Under the pieces are notes generated by a model. It made no database searches. It had not been told where the DNA came from and was given only the letters and a program-made list of their open reading frames with translations. This document shows, piece by piece, positions 25,627 to 36,054 of a stretch of 64,000 bases of DNA. Source of the stretch: Leisingera sp. M658 (lineage in GTDB: Bacteria > Pseudomonadota > Alphaproteobacteria > Rhodobacterales > Rhodobacteraceae). Where the stretch lies: NCBI RefSeq assembly GCF_025144145.1, contig NZ_CP083546.1:3816001-3880000 (forward strand), written 5' to 3'. Numbering within the stretch: position 1 is the first letter of the stretch; the number at the start of each line of letters is the position of its first letter. The translations under genes and the position numbers were made by a program.

Positions 25627-26208
25627 TCAGATCACCGATCTTGCGGCTGCCATCAGCGCATGATGCAGCGAGGCTGCAGAGGAGCGCGGGCCGATGATCG
25701 AATATTGCTGCCCCGGAACATGGCACAGCAGGAAGACGCCGAGATGCTCCATCGAGGTGCGCACCGCACTCCCCGCTTTTGCGCCGCGGATATCAGCATT
25801 GCACAGCCGCTCCAGCACATCAGAACAGCGCGCGCCTTCCAGGTCGAAGCGGCACCAGCCGTCGGTCTGCTCCACCACGGTACCGGCCTCGCCGACGGCC
25901 AGTTTCAGCTCACCCGCCAGCAGCTCGTGGCTGTCATGCGGGGCTGAGACCATCCACAGATCCGGCCCCATCCACCAGGCAGAGAACACACCGGTTTCAG
26001 CCCAGCCGGCCGGATCTGGCAACGCAGCACCCAAATATGCCGCAGCCGCAGATTTCACCGCCTCCTCCTGCCCCTGGCGCGCCGCCAGGGAGGCCAGCGC
26101 CCGGTCCGTGACCTCGTGGATCAACAGGCCGGTGAAGTTATCCGCCCGCGGCTCATACCCGCCCAGCGGAGAGATGGCTTTCAGGCCATGATTATCGAAC
26201 TTACCCAC
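25627..26208 (-). CDS. soxG: Sarcosine oxidase gamma subunit
   Basis: A 193-residue small subunit of heterotetrameric sarcosine oxidase. It contributes to the assembly around the alpha subunit's folate-binding part and has the same general fold as the GcvT-like region. The start is taken as GTG 26208, with GGGGAG upstream and an 8-bp overlap with soxA; an in-frame ATG at 26250 would reach deep into soxA. Last gene of the soxBDAG operon on the minus strand. Confidence 0.85.
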   Translation of the reverse strand: MGKFDNHGLKAISPLGGYEPRADNFTGLLIHEVTDRALASLAARQGQEEAVKSAAAAYLGAALPDPAGWAETGVFSAWWMGPDLWMVSAPHDSHELLAGELKLAVGEAGTVVEQTDGWCRFDLEGARCSDVLERLCNADIRGAKAGSAVRTSMEHLGVFLLCHVPGQQYSIIGPRSSAASLHHALMAAARSVI

Positions 26209-29200
26209 GAAGACGCTCCCCTTCCGGATCCACAAAATGCGCGCTGACAACTTCGACCCGGGTTTCGCGGCCCTCCAGCGGGTTGACCGCGCGGATCACC
26301 TCGCCTTTGCGCGCGTCGCCGCGCTTCAGGAAACCGATCCCGATCGAACATCCCAGCACCGGCGAATAAGCGGCAGAGGTGATATAACCCTGATCGGTGG
26401 CAGCACTAACTTCGCCATCAGCGTTCATCAAATGCGACCCGGCCGGCACCGGATCGGCGGCATTCACCGGCTTGAAACCGACCAGCTTCAGCGCATCTTC
26501 CCGGTTCATGCCTTCGCGCTCGCTCAAGGTATTGCCGATACAGTCCTTCTTCTTGCTGACCATCCGTCCCATGCCAAGGTTCAGCGCCGAAGTCGTCCCG
26601 TTCAGCTCGTTACCGGCAGCATGACCCTTCTCGATCCGCATCACGCCCAGCGCCTCGGTGCCATAAGGAACCGCGCCGAACTCCTCGCCCGCTTCCATCA
26701 GCTTGCGGATCATCGCATCGCCGTACCGGGTCGGAACCGCGATCTCATAGGCCAGCTCGCCCGAAAACGAGATCCGGAACAGCCGCGCCCGGCAGCCGCC
26801 CGCCACGGTGACTTCCCCGCAGCCCATAAAGGGAAACGCCTCGTTCGAGAGGTCAAATTCGGGGTCCACGACCTTTTGCAGCAGCTTGCGGGCATTCGGA
26901 CCGGCCACCGCGAACTGCGCCCAGGCCTCGGTGGTCGAGATCAGCTGCACATCCATGTCCGGGAACAGGCACTGGCGCGCAAATTCCATGTTGCGGTAGA
27001 CCAGAACTGCGTTAGCGGTGGTGGTGGTGACCACGAAATGATCCTCGGCAAAGCGCGCGGCGGTGCCGTCATCGCAGGCAATGCCGTCCTCGCGCAGCAT
27101 CAGCCCGTAGCGGACCTTGCCCACCGGCAGCTTGGCGAACGCATTGGCATACATCTTGTTCAGGAACGCCGCCGCATCCTTGCCCTGGACATCGATCTTG
27201 CCCAGCGTGGTCACATCGCAGATGCCGACCGAGTTGCGGGTCTGCAGCACCTCGCGGTCCACCGACTGGCGCCAATGGGTTTCACCCGCCTTGGGGAACC
27301 ACTGGGCGCGCAGCCACTGGCCGACCTCGACAAATTCCGCGCCCTGCTCCTCCGCCCATTTGTGGCTGGGGGTCTTGCGGGTGGGGCGGAATTCCTCGCC
27401 GACCGAGCGGCCTGCCATCACGCCAAAGGACACCGGCGTATAGGGCGGGCGGAACATGGTGGTGCCGACCTCGGGGATCTGCTTGCCCGCAAGCTCCGCC
27501 ATGATCGCCAGGCCGCCCATGTTGGAGGTCTTGCCCTGATCGGTCGCCATACCAAGGGTGGTGTAGCGCTTCAGATGCTCGACCGAGCGGAAGTTTTCCT
27601 GATGCGCCAGCTTCACGTCTTTGACGGTAACGTCGTTCTGCTGGTCCAGCCAGGCGCGGCCCTTGCCTTCCTTGACATACCAGAAGGGGGTCACGTTGAT
27701 GGGCGCATCCTCGGCCTCGGGCAGATCTGCCGGTTTGGCCTCGATCCCCAGTTCCGACAGCGCAACCACGGCGCCCTCGGCACCGGCGCGCAGCGCGGCA
27801 GCGGTGGAGAAATCGCCGTTTGCAGCACCGGCCACAGACATGTTTTGCGGCAGTGTCCCCGCGGGGACAAAGGCGGCAATGTCTTCACGCCAGGCCGGGC
27901 GGCCGCGCTGGTGGCAGGTCAGATGCACGTTCGGGTTCCAGCCGCCGGAGACCGCCAGCGCGCCGCAAGGCACGTCGCGGGTGGTTCCATTGGCCAAACG
28001 CAGCTGCACCATTTCCAGGCCCAGCCGGCCTTTGGTATCGACCACCTGCGCACCGGCAAACAGCTCGGCGCCGTCAACCTTGGGCGCATCGGCGCGGGTG
28101 TCGATCACCGCGGCCACATTCACGCCTTTGGCGATCAGGTCCGCGGCAGTGCGGTGGCCGTCGTCATTGTTGGTGAAGACCGCAACACTTTGATCCGGCG
28201 TCACCGCCCAGCGGTTGGCATAAGCACGCACGGCCCCCGCCAGCATCACGCCCGGACGGTCGTTGTTTTCAAACGCGATGGGGCGTTCGGTGGCACCCGC
28301 CGCCAGCATCGCCCGCTTGGAGTAGATCCGCCACAGGATCTGCCGCGGCTTGCCCGCTTCCGGCGCCAGCACGTGGTCCGAAACCCGCTCAACCGCGCCA
28401 TAGATACCGTGATCGAAGGCACCGATGATGGTGGTACGCGGCATCACCCGCACATTGTCCATCGCGGCCAGTTCAGCCTGCACCTGCGCCACCCAGGCAG
28501 CGCCGGTCAGATCACCAATGCCAAAGCTTTCGGCATTCAGCCGCCCGCCCAGCAGGAAATCCTCGTCGGCAATGATCACCTGCGCCCCGGCCCGGCCAGC
28601 GGTCAACGCCGCCATCAGGCCGGTAGGGCCGGAGCCGATCACCAGCAGGTCGCAATGCAGGAAACCCTTGTCATGAGCGTCCGGATCGTCCTCAAAGCTA
28701 ATGCTTCCCAGACCCGCGGCCTTGCGGATGATGGGTTCGTACAGCTTCTCCCAGAACGCAGCCGGCCACATGAAGGTTTTGTAGTAAAACCCAGCCGTCA
28801 GGAAGTTCGAAAACCTGTCGTTGATCGCCATGAAGTCATGCTGCAAGGACGGCCAGCGGTTCTGCGAGTTTGCTTCCAGCCCCTCGTACAGCTCAGCTGT
28901 GGTGGCGCGGGTGTTCGGCTCCTGCCGCCCGCCGCTGCGCAGCTCAACCAGCGCGTTGGGCTCTTCGGATCCCGCTGTCAGCACGCCCCGCGGACGATGG
29001 TATTTGAACGAGCGGCCCATCAGCCGCACGCCGTTTGCCAGCAGGGCCGAGGCCAGCGTGTCGCCCTCAAACCCTTTGTAGCGTTTACCGTCAAAAGAGA
29101 AGGTCAGCGTCTTGCTGCCCTTGATCAGCCCGCCGTCCAGACGGTTCACTTGGCTACCCTTGCGGGCACCGGTGCTGCCGTCGGCCTGAAAGGCCACGCG

Positions 29201-29227
29201 GCCTGCGTTCATTACTGCATCAGTCAT
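26201..29227 (-). CDS. soxA: Sarcosine oxidase alpha subunit
   Basis: A 1008-residue alpha subunit. The N-terminus has the family segment 'GKRYKGFEGDTLASALLANG' (about 48-67), followed by a dinucleotide-binding domain ('VIGSGPTGLMAALTAGRAGA') and, in the last 380 residues, a GcvT-like tetrahydrofolate domain ('RNSVGICDVTTLGKIDVQGKDA', given as location ~620-645). The complex oxidises sarcosine to glycine and gives methylene-tetrahydrofolate and hydrogen peroxide. Length is normal. It overlaps soxD by 4 bp and soxG by 8 bp. Confidence 0.93.
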   Translation of the reverse strand: MTDAVMNAGRVAFQADGSTGARKGSQVNRLDGGLIKGSKTLTFSFDGKRYKGFEGDTLASALLANGVRLMGRSFKYHRPRGVLTAGSEEPNALVELRSGGRQEPNTRATTAELYEGLEANSQNRWPSLQHDFMAINDRFSNFLTAGFYYKTFMWPAAFWEKLYEPIIRKAAGLGSISFEDDPDAHDKGFLHCDLLVIGSGPTGLMAALTAGRAGAQVIIADEDFLLGGRLNAESFGIGDLTGAAWVAQVQAELAAMDNVRVMPRTTIIGAFDHGIYGAVERVSDHVLAPEAGKPRQILWRIYSKRAMLAAGATERPIAFENNDRPGVMLAGAVRAYANRWAVTPDQSVAVFTNNDDGHRTAADLIAKGVNVAAVIDTRADAPKVDGAELFAGAQVVDTKGRLGLEMVQLRLANGTTRDVPCGALAVSGGWNPNVHLTCHQRGRPAWREDIAAFVPAGTLPQNMSVAGAANGDFSTAAALRAGAEGAVVALSELGIEAKPADLPEAEDAPINVTPFWYVKEGKGRAWLDQQNDVTVKDVKLAHQENFRSVEHLKRYTTLGMATDQGKTSNMGGLAIMAELAGKQIPEVGTTMFRPPYTPVSFGVMAGRSVGEEFRPTRKTPSHKWAEEQGAEFVEVGQWLRAQWFPKAGETHWRQSVDREVLQTRNSVGICDVTTLGKIDVQGKDAAAFLNKMYANAFAKLPVGKVRYGLMLREDGIACDDGTAARFAEDHFVVTTTTANAVLVYRNMEFARQCLFPDMDVQLISTTEAWAQFAVAGPNARKLLQKVVDPEFDLSNEAFPFMGCGEVTVAGGCRARLFRISFSGELAYEIAVPTRYGDAMIRKLMEAGEEFGAVPYGTEALGVMRIEKGHAAGNELNGTTSALNLGMGRMVSKKKDCIGNTLSEREGMNREDALKLVGFKPVNAADPVPAGSHLMNADGEVSAATDQGYITSAAYSPVLGCSIGIGFLKRGDARKGEVIRAVNPLEGRETRVEVVSAHFVDPEGERLRG

Positions 29228-29511
29228 TTGCTGCGCCCCCTTGCCCGGGCCACATCGCGGGCCAGCTCAACGTTCAGGATTTCATGGGTCACGGTGTTGC
29301 GGGTCACCACCAGCCAGGAGCGGTCGCCCTGCTCGTGGAACCACAGCTCGCGGTGCTCGCCCGCCGGATTGTCGCGCAGATACAGGTAATCGTGAAACTG
29401 GTCCGCCGCGTCTTCGGCCTGCCAGTCAGGCCGGTCGATCAGGCTGGCGTCGCCCAGATAGGTGAATTCCTGCGAGTCGCGCGGCCCGAGGATCGGATGG
29501 GTAATAATCAT
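29224..29511 (-). CDS. soxD: Sarcosine oxidase delta subunit lacking the zinc-site cysteines
   Basis: A 95-residue delta subunit. The family pattern is C-P-x-C-G-x-R near the N-terminus and W-x-H-x2-G-C-R in the middle, giving zinc ligands Cys, Cys, His, Cys. Here the first reads 'HPILGPR' (H5, L8) and the second 'WFHEQGDRSW' (H59 kept, D63). Three of four ligands are therefore changed, so zinc is unlikely to be bound as in the studied enzymes. The gene is intact, overlaps soxA by 4 bp and lies 15 bp after soxB. Confidence 0.88.
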   Translation of the reverse strand: MIITHPILGPRDSQEFTYLGDASLIDRPDWQAEDAADQFHDYLYLRDNPAGEHRELWFHEQGDRSWLVVTRNTVTHEILNVELARDVARARGRSK

Positions 29512-29526
29512 CGTCTGGTCCTTTCC

Positions 29527-30777
29527 TCAGTGCAGGTTCGGCTGGGCGCCCTGGCCCTTTTCATCAATCATGCAGCCGCGGCGGAACCGGTCGAGCCGGT
29601 ATTCCGCGGCCACCTTGTGCGGCGTGTCCGTTGCCAGCAGATGCGCGTAACACCAGCCCGAGGCCGGGGTCGCCTTGAACCCGCCGTAGCACCAGCCGCC
29701 GTTGAAATAGAGCCCGTCCACATGGGTCTTGTCGATGTAAGGAGAGCCGTCCATCGACATATCCATGATGCCGCCCCAGCTGCGCAGCATCCGCACCCGG
29801 CCTAAGCTGGGGATCAGCGCCATGCCGCCTTCCATCACGTCCTCGACAACCGGCAGGTTACCGCGCTGCGCATAGGAATTGTACATGTCCAGATCGCCAC
29901 CAAAGACCAATCCGCCCTTGTCGGACTGGCTGCAGTAAAAATGACCCGCGCCAAAGGTGATGACCCCGTCCAGCACCGGCTTCAGCCCTTCAGAGACAAA
30001 GGCCTGCAGCACGTGGCTTTCGATCGGCAGGCGCATGCCCGCCTTCTCCATCACCCGGCTCGACGACCCGGCGACGCAGCTTGCCACCTTGTTGGCGCCG
30101 ATGAAGCCCTTGGAGGTTTCCACACCCAGGCACTTACCGTTCTCGATCTTGAAGCCGGTGACTTCGCAGTTCTGGATGATGTCCACCCCGCGCAGATCCG
30201 CCCCGCGGGCATAGCCCCAGGCCACCGCATCGTGGCGCACAGTGCCGCCGCGGCGGTGCAACAGGCCGCCCTTGATCGGGAAACGTGCGTTGTTGAAGTT
30301 CAGGAACGGGTACATCGCCCGCACACCGTCTACATCCAGCAGCTCCGCGTCTGATCCGTTCAGGATCATCGCATTGCCCCGGCGCCGCGCCGCATCGCGC
30401 TGTGCGTCCGAGTGCACAAGGTTCAGAATGCCGCGCTGGCTGACCATGGCGTTGTAGTTGAAGTCCTGCTCTAGCCCTTCCCACAGCTTCAGCGACAGCT
30501 CATAAAACGGCTCATTGCCGTCCAGCAGGTAGTTGGAGCGGATGATGGTGGTGTTACGGCCCACATTGCCGCCGCCGATCCAGCCCTTCTCAATCACCGC
30601 AACATTGGTTAGCCCATGGTTCTTGGCGAGGTAATAGGCCGTCGCCAGCCCGTGGCCGCCGCCGCCGATGATCACCACATCGTAGCTTTTTTTGGGTTCC
30701 GGATCGCGCCAGGTCGGGCGCCATCCCTTGTGGCCCGTCAGGGCCTCCTTGATTACTTTCAGGCCGGAGTACCGCAT
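29527..30777 (-). CDS. soxB: Sarcosine oxidase beta subunit
   Basis: A 416-residue flavoprotein that carries the sarcosine-oxidising FAD and the covalent FMN site. Seen are the N-terminal 'YDVVIIGGGGHGLATAYYLA' dinucleotide motif and 'GGTVRHDAVAWGYARGA', the segment around the flavin-binding histidine. I chose the ATG at 30777 ('MRYSGLKVI'), the usual family start, with GAGGA upstream; an upstream ATG at 30825 adds 16 residues with no family match. First gene of soxBDAG. Sarcosine could come from betaine or methylated-amine routes. Confidence 0.92.
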   Translation of the reverse strand: MRYSGLKVIKEALTGHKGWRPTWRDPEPKKSYDVVIIGGGGHGLATAYYLAKNHGLTNVAVIEKGWIGGGNVGRNTTIIRSNYLLDGNEPFYELSLKLWEGLEQDFNYNAMVSQRGILNLVHSDAQRDAARRRGNAMILNGSDAELLDVDGVRAMYPFLNFNNARFPIKGGLLHRRGGTVRHDAVAWGYARGADLRGVDIIQNCEVTGFKIENGKCLGVETSKGFIGANKVASCVAGSSSRVMEKAGMRLPIESHVLQAFVSEGLKPVLDGVITFGAGHFYCSQSDKGGLVFGGDLDMYNSYAQRGNLPVVEDVMEGGMALIPSLGRVRMLRSWGGIMDMSMDGSPYIDKTHVDGLYFNGGWCYGGFKATPASGWCYAHLLATDTPHKVAAEYRLDRFRRGCMIDEKGQGAQPNLH

Positions 30778-30852
30778 GATGTCCTCATCAACTGTCCCCG
30801 ACAGATTTGTTGAGAAATGCGGCAATTCACAGTGTGATTTCGGACATCAGCG

Positions 30853-31047
30853 GCGCCATATGCGTCAGAAACAGAATATCGCCAATGCGGCTGCAGCATT
30901 CCCTCCGCAATGAGAAATGTACCAGCATTTATTTAACTATCTGAAACTAAATAATATATTTGAAATTCAGCAGATCAGCGTCACGATTCCAGAATACGCG
31001 CGGTTTGCGTCACCCATCCCGGTATCCGCGCCAAATGCGTCAGAAGC
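30853..31047. repeat. 20-bp direct repeats bounding the soxB-hpaR gap
   Basis: GCGCCATATGCGTCAGAAAC (30853-30872) and GCGCCAAATGCGTCAGAAGC (31028-31047) match at 18 of 20 bases and are 175 bp apart. A weaker TTTGCGTCA word lies near 31003. The sequence between them is distinctly AT-rich and carries no gene. The first copy lies 76 bp upstream of soxB, the second directly at the 3' end of hpaR. Confidence 0.5.
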
Positions 31048-31050
31048 GAC

Positions 31051-31491
31051 TCACTCAGACAGGTCGATCTCATCCAGTTCGTTCAGCAGGTCCAACAGCG
31101 CCTCATAGCGGTCCTCACCCATCTTCTGACGGGTCCGGTTCATCAGCGCGAGGCTCGCCTCAATGTTGCCTGCGATGACCTTCTCCCCCTCCGGTGCGAT
31201 CTGCACCACCTGGCGGCGGCGGTCTTCCTTGTCGCGCTCCCGGGTAATCAGCTGCTTTTCCTCAAGTTTCTGCAAGATCCGCGTCAGGCTGGGCAGCAGC
31301 AGGCAGGCCAGCTCGGCAATCTGGGTCGGATCAATCGGCCCGCTTTCCTGCACCACCCGCAGGACACGCCATTGCTGTTCGGTCAGACCGGCGCCGCTCA
31401 GCAGCGCACGGATCGGTCCCATCACACGCTCCCGCGCCCTGAGAAGGGCAATCGGCAGCGAACGGTCGGTAGAGGGCATCATCCTGGTCAT
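31051..31491 (-). CDS. hpaR: MarR-family regulator of homoprotocatechuate degradation (HpaR)
   Basis: A 146-residue MarR winged-helix regulator. 'RSLPIALLRARERVMGPIRALL' near the N-terminus (about 10-31) is typical of HpaR, and 'ELACLLLPSLTRILQKLEEKQLITR' is the recognition-helix region, followed by the 'DRRRQVVQIAPEG' wing. HpaR represses the meta-pathway genes and responds to hydroxyphenylacetate-type ligands. The gene is divergent from hpaF with 114 bp between starts, the usual arrangement for a repressor controlling both promoters. The start could also be the ATG at 31482. Confidence 0.88.
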   Translation of the reverse strand: MTRMMPSTDRSLPIALLRARERVMGPIRALLSGAGLTEQQWRVLRVVQESGPIDPTQIAELACLLLPSLTRILQKLEEKQLITRERDKEDRRRQVVQIAPEGEKVIAGNIEASLALMNRTRQKMGEDRYEALLDLLNELDEIDLSE

Positions 31492-31547
31492 GCCCGATTA
31501 TCACCCCGCTTCCGGCTAAACGCAATTGCCGCTTGGGTTTCTTATGC

Positions 31548-31576
31548 TTGACTCACGGCAGCGCATTTGATACACA
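31548..31576 (+). promoter_or_regulatory. Predicted promoter of the hpa operon
   Basis: TTGACT (31548-31553) and TACACA (31571-31576) are separated by 17 bp and lie about 30 bp before hpaF. The following ACATGT-centred sequence could be part of the HpaR site, but I cannot confirm a palindrome of the expected size. Confidence 0.45.
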
Positions 31577-31605
31577 TGTTAAGTAATTCAGAAAAGGTAG
31601 CTGAC

Positions 31606-31997
31606 ATGCCGCACATCACGCTGGACTACTCGGCCAACATGGAGGCGCGCACCGATATCGCCGCCCTGTGCACCCACCTGCGGCAGGCTGCAGCGGCCAC
31701 CGGCGTGTTCCCTCTGGCGGGCCTCCGGGTGCGGGCCTTTGCGGCCAATCATGTCTCAATCGCCGATGGTGATCCGCAGCATGGATACATCGACATCTCC
31801 ATCCGGCTGCGGGCCGGCCGCGATCTGGAAACCCGCAAACGCGCCGCCCAGACGGTGTTTGACGCGGCCCGCACCTTCCTCGAACCGGCGATGCAGCAGC
31901 ATTCCATCGCGCTGTCGCTGGAGATGCGCAATATCGACCCTGAGCTTTCCCCAAAATGCGGCACCATCCGCGACCACATGCAAAAGGCGGACCAGTG

Positions 31998-31998
<1 letters not shown>
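31606..31998 (+). CDS. hpaF: 5-carboxymethyl-2-hydroxymuconate delta-isomerase
   Basis: A 130-residue CHMI-type isomerase of the tautomerase superfamily. It starts 'MPHITLDYSANMEAR'; Pro2 after the initiator methionine is the catalytic proline of this superfamily. It catalyses the tautomerisation of 5-carboxymethyl-2-hydroxymuconate in homoprotocatechuate breakdown. AAGG precedes the ATG at 31606. Its stop shares bases with the hpaE start (TGATG). Confidence 0.9.
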
Positions 31999-33509
<1,511 letters not shown>

Positions 33510-33513
33510 CCCG

Positions 33514-33576
33514 TACTTCTTTCTGGTCTCAAATACCCCGGGGAGCGCGAGGGGCCGGCCCCTCGCTCCCGCCCGC
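33514..33576. repeat. Intergenic hairpin repeat, family 2, copy 1 (hpaE-hpaD gap)
   Basis: A T-rich lead and AAATACCCCGGGG are followed by a strong hairpin: CGAGGGGCC (33549-33557) pairs with GGCCCCTCG (33558-33566), and GGGAG/CTCCC extends the stem. The same lead pattern (CTTC...AAATAC-CCGGGG) followed by another GC hairpin occurs at 61567-61613. Confidence 0.5.
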
Positions 33577-33600
33577 AACTGCAAGTGAAAGGTTCAAACC

Positions 33601-34581
33601 ATGCCCGTCCCCGCCCCGAACCTCTATCCGCCCTTCAACATCGTGCGGCTGTCCCATGTGGAATATGCCGTGACCGACCTCGCCGCCTCCCGCGCCTTCT
33701 ATGTGGACACGCTCGGCCTGCAGGTAACGCATGAGGACGACAGCCGCATCTACCTGCGTGCGATGGAAGAACGCGGCCACCACTGCATCGTGCTGGTCAA
33801 GGCAGACACGGCCTCCGTAGGCGTTTTGGGCTTCAAGCTCTATGACGAACCAGACCTGGAAAAAGCAGCCGAATTCTTCGCCTCCAAGGATCTGCCGGTT
33901 GAGTGGGTGGACCGCCCCCATATGGGCCGCACTTTACGTACCCGCGATCCTTGGGGCATCCCGCTGGAGTTCTATGTGAAAATGGACCGGCTGGACCCGA
34001 TACATCAGAAATACAAGCTCTATAACGGGGTGAAACCGCTGCGCATCGACCATTTCAACATGTTCTCAGCGGATGTGGACGCCTCGGTCGCCTTCTATAA
34101 CGAGATCGGCTTCCGCGTGACTGAGTTCACCGAGGATGACGACAGCGGCAAGATCTGGGCCGCCTGGATGCACCGCAAGGGCGGCGTGCATGACGTCGCC
34201 TTCACCAATGGCCTCGGCCCCCGCCTGCACCACACCGCCTTCTGGGTGCCGAACCCTTTGAACATCATCGACCTGCTCGATTTAATGTCGACCACCGGCT
34301 ATGTGGACAACATTGAGCGCGGCCCGGGCCGCCACGGCATCTCCAACGCCTTCTTCCTCTATGTGCGCGACCCCGACGGCCACCGGATTGAAATTTACTG
34401 CTCCGACTACCAGACTGTCGACCCTGATCTGAAGCCGATCAAATGGTCGCTCACCGACCCGCAGCGCCAGACCCTCTGGGGCGCCCCGGCACCGCGCAGC
34501 TGGTTTGAGGAAGGCTCGGTGTTTGAAGGCACCACCCCCAAGCCAAGCGCCTTGAATGCCCAGCCGATTATTGCCCCCTGA
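33601..34581 (+). CDS. hpaD: 3,4-dihydroxyphenylacetate (homoprotocatechuate) 2,3-dioxygenase
   Basis: A 326-residue type I (vicinal oxygen chelate) extradiol dioxygenase that cleaves homoprotocatechuate. Two VOC modules are seen (about 15-125 and 145-270). The metal ligands expected from the Brevibacterium enzyme (H155, H214, E267) correspond to H151 in 'RIDHFN', H210 or H211 in 'RLHHTAF' and E264 in 'HRIEIY'. It is separated from hpaE by a 91-bp gap that holds a hairpin repeat. Confidence 0.92.
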   Translation: MPVPAPNLYPPFNIVRLSHVEYAVTDLAASRAFYVDTLGLQVTHEDDSRIYLRAMEERGHHCIVLVKADTASVGVLGFKLYDEPDLEKAAEFFASKDLPVEWVDRPHMGRTLRTRDPWGIPLEFYVKMDRLDPIHQKYKLYNGVKPLRIDHFNMFSADVDASVAFYNEIGFRVTEFTEDDDSGKIWAAWMHRKGGVHDVAFTNGLGPRLHHTAFWVPNPLNIIDLLDLMSTTGYVDNIERGPGRHGISNAFFLYVRDPDGHRIEIYCSDYQTVDPDLKPIKWSLTDPQRQTLWGAPAPRSWFEEGSVFEGTTPKPSALNAQPIIAP

Positions 34582-34641
34582 TGAAAAGGATCGCGCCCGG
34601 CCCCTAGCCGGGTACACTCCCATAAGAACAAGGTAAGAAAA

Positions 34642-36054
34642 ATGAAATGGGATGACTTCTCCGAATGGGGCCGCAGGGTGGCCGACTGGACGCAGGACTA
34701 CCACCTGACCGTCGGCGACCGTCCGGTGCGGGCCCAAACCGAACCCGGCCAAGTGCTGAACGCCCTGCCCCAAACCCCGCCCGAGGATGGCGAAGGGATG
34801 GAGGCGATCTTTCGCGATTTTGAAGATATCGTGATGCCCGGCATCACCCATTGGCAGCACCCGCGCTTCTTTGCCTATTTCACCTCCAACGCAGCAGCGC
34901 CTTCAGTGCTGGCGGAATTCCTCACCTCCGCCATCGCACCGCAATGCATGCTGTGGCAAACCTCGCCCGCGGCGACCGAGATGGAAACCCGGATGATGGG
35001 CTGGCTGCGCCAGGCACTGGACCTGCCGGACCAGTTTCAAGGCGTCATTCAGGACTCCGCCTCCTCCGCCACCCTTGCTGCGGTGCTGACCATGCGGGAA
35101 AAGGCGCTGAACTGGCAGGGCAACAGCCAAGGCCTGTTCGGACAGAAATCCCTGCGCATCTACTGCTCGTCCGAGGTCCACACCTCCATCGACCGCGCCA
35201 TCTGGGTCGCAGGCATCGGCCAGCAGAACCTGATCCGGGTGCCGATCAAAGGCGACTGGCGTGGCGTGGACCCGGACGCACTGGAGGCCGCAATTCAGGC
35301 CGACCTCGCCGCAGGCCGCCAGCCCGCGGGCGTCATCCTCTGCGTGGGCGGCACCGGCGTTGGCGCCACCGACCCGGTGGACCAAGTGCTTGACGTCGCC
35401 GAAAAATACGGCCTCTACACCCATGTGGATGCGGCTTGGGCCGGCTCTGCGATGATCTGCCCGGAATACCGCCACTACTGGCCCGGCGTTGAACGCGCCG
35501 ACAGTATCGTCTTCAACCCGCACAAATGGCTCGGCGTGCAGTTCGACTGCTCCGCGCATTTCCTGAAGAACCCCGACGACCTAGTGCAAACCCTCGCCAT
35601 CAGTCCGGAATACCTCAAGACCCACGGCCACGACGGCATCATCAACTATTCCGAATGGTCGGTGCCGCTGGGCCGCCGCTTCCGCGCGCTGAAAATCTGG
35701 TTCCTGATCCGCACCTACGGACTTGAAGGATTGCGCCAGCGGCTGCGCAATCACATCAACTGGTCCAACCAACTGCACGAAAAGCTCAAGTCAGAGCCTG
35801 ATTTTCAGATCACCACCCCGCCGATGTGGTCGCTTTGGTCGTTCCGCTATGCGCCCGAAGGAGCGACGGACCTCGACGATCTGAACCTGCGGCTGGTGAA
35901 CGCGATCAACGACGATGGCCGCATCTACCTGACCCAGACCCGCCTCGACGGTAAGCTGGTGATCCGCTTCCAGGCGGGCCAGTTTGAGACCACCGAAGCA
36001 GACGTGATGATGGGTTTTGACGTCATCACCGAAATCGCAAGGAACCTGCCATGA
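34642..36054 (+). CDS. PLP-dependent decarboxylase, aromatic L-amino-acid decarboxylase family
   Basis: A 470-residue group II decarboxylase. The PLP lysine is in 'FNPHKWLG', with 'HVDAAWAGSA' upstream as the cofactor-binding Asp/Ala motif and 'SEVHTSIDRA' carrying the stacking histidine. The family decarboxylates tyrosine, DOPA, phenylalanine or tryptophan. It lies inside the hpa operon, and its stop overlaps the hpaG start by 4 bp. A role in making tyramine or dopamine that feeds into hydroxyphenylacetate or homoprotocatechuate is the likely link. This is inferred from position; the actual substrate is not readable. Confidence 0.85.
   Translation: MKWDDFSEWGRRVADWTQDYHLTVGDRPVRAQTEPGQVLNALPQTPPEDGEGMEAIFRDFEDIVMPGITHWQHPRFFAYFTSNAAAPSVLAEFLTSAIAPQCMLWQTSPAATEMETRMMGWLRQALDLPDQFQGVIQDSASSATLAAVLTMREKALNWQGNSQGLFGQKSLRIYCSSEVHTSIDRAIWVAGIGQQNLIRVPIKGDWRGVDPDALEAAIQADLAAGRQPAGVILCVGGTGVGATDPVDQVLDVAEKYGLYTHVDAAWAGSAMICPEYRHYWPGVERADSIVFNPHKWLGVQFDCSAHFLKNPDDLVQTLAISPEYLKTHGHDGIINYSEWSVPLGRRFRALKIWFLIRTYGLEGLRQRLRNHINWSNQLHEKLKSEPDFQITTPPMWSLWSFRYAPEGATDLDDLNLRLVNAINDDGRIYLTQTRLDGKLVIRFQAGQFETTEADVMMGFDVITEIARNLP

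Noticed and set aside
26237-29389. A 1050-codon plus-strand open frame opposite soxA
   Set aside because: It runs antisense through a well-conserved soxA gene. Its translation is Arg/His/Gln-rich with no recognisable domains.
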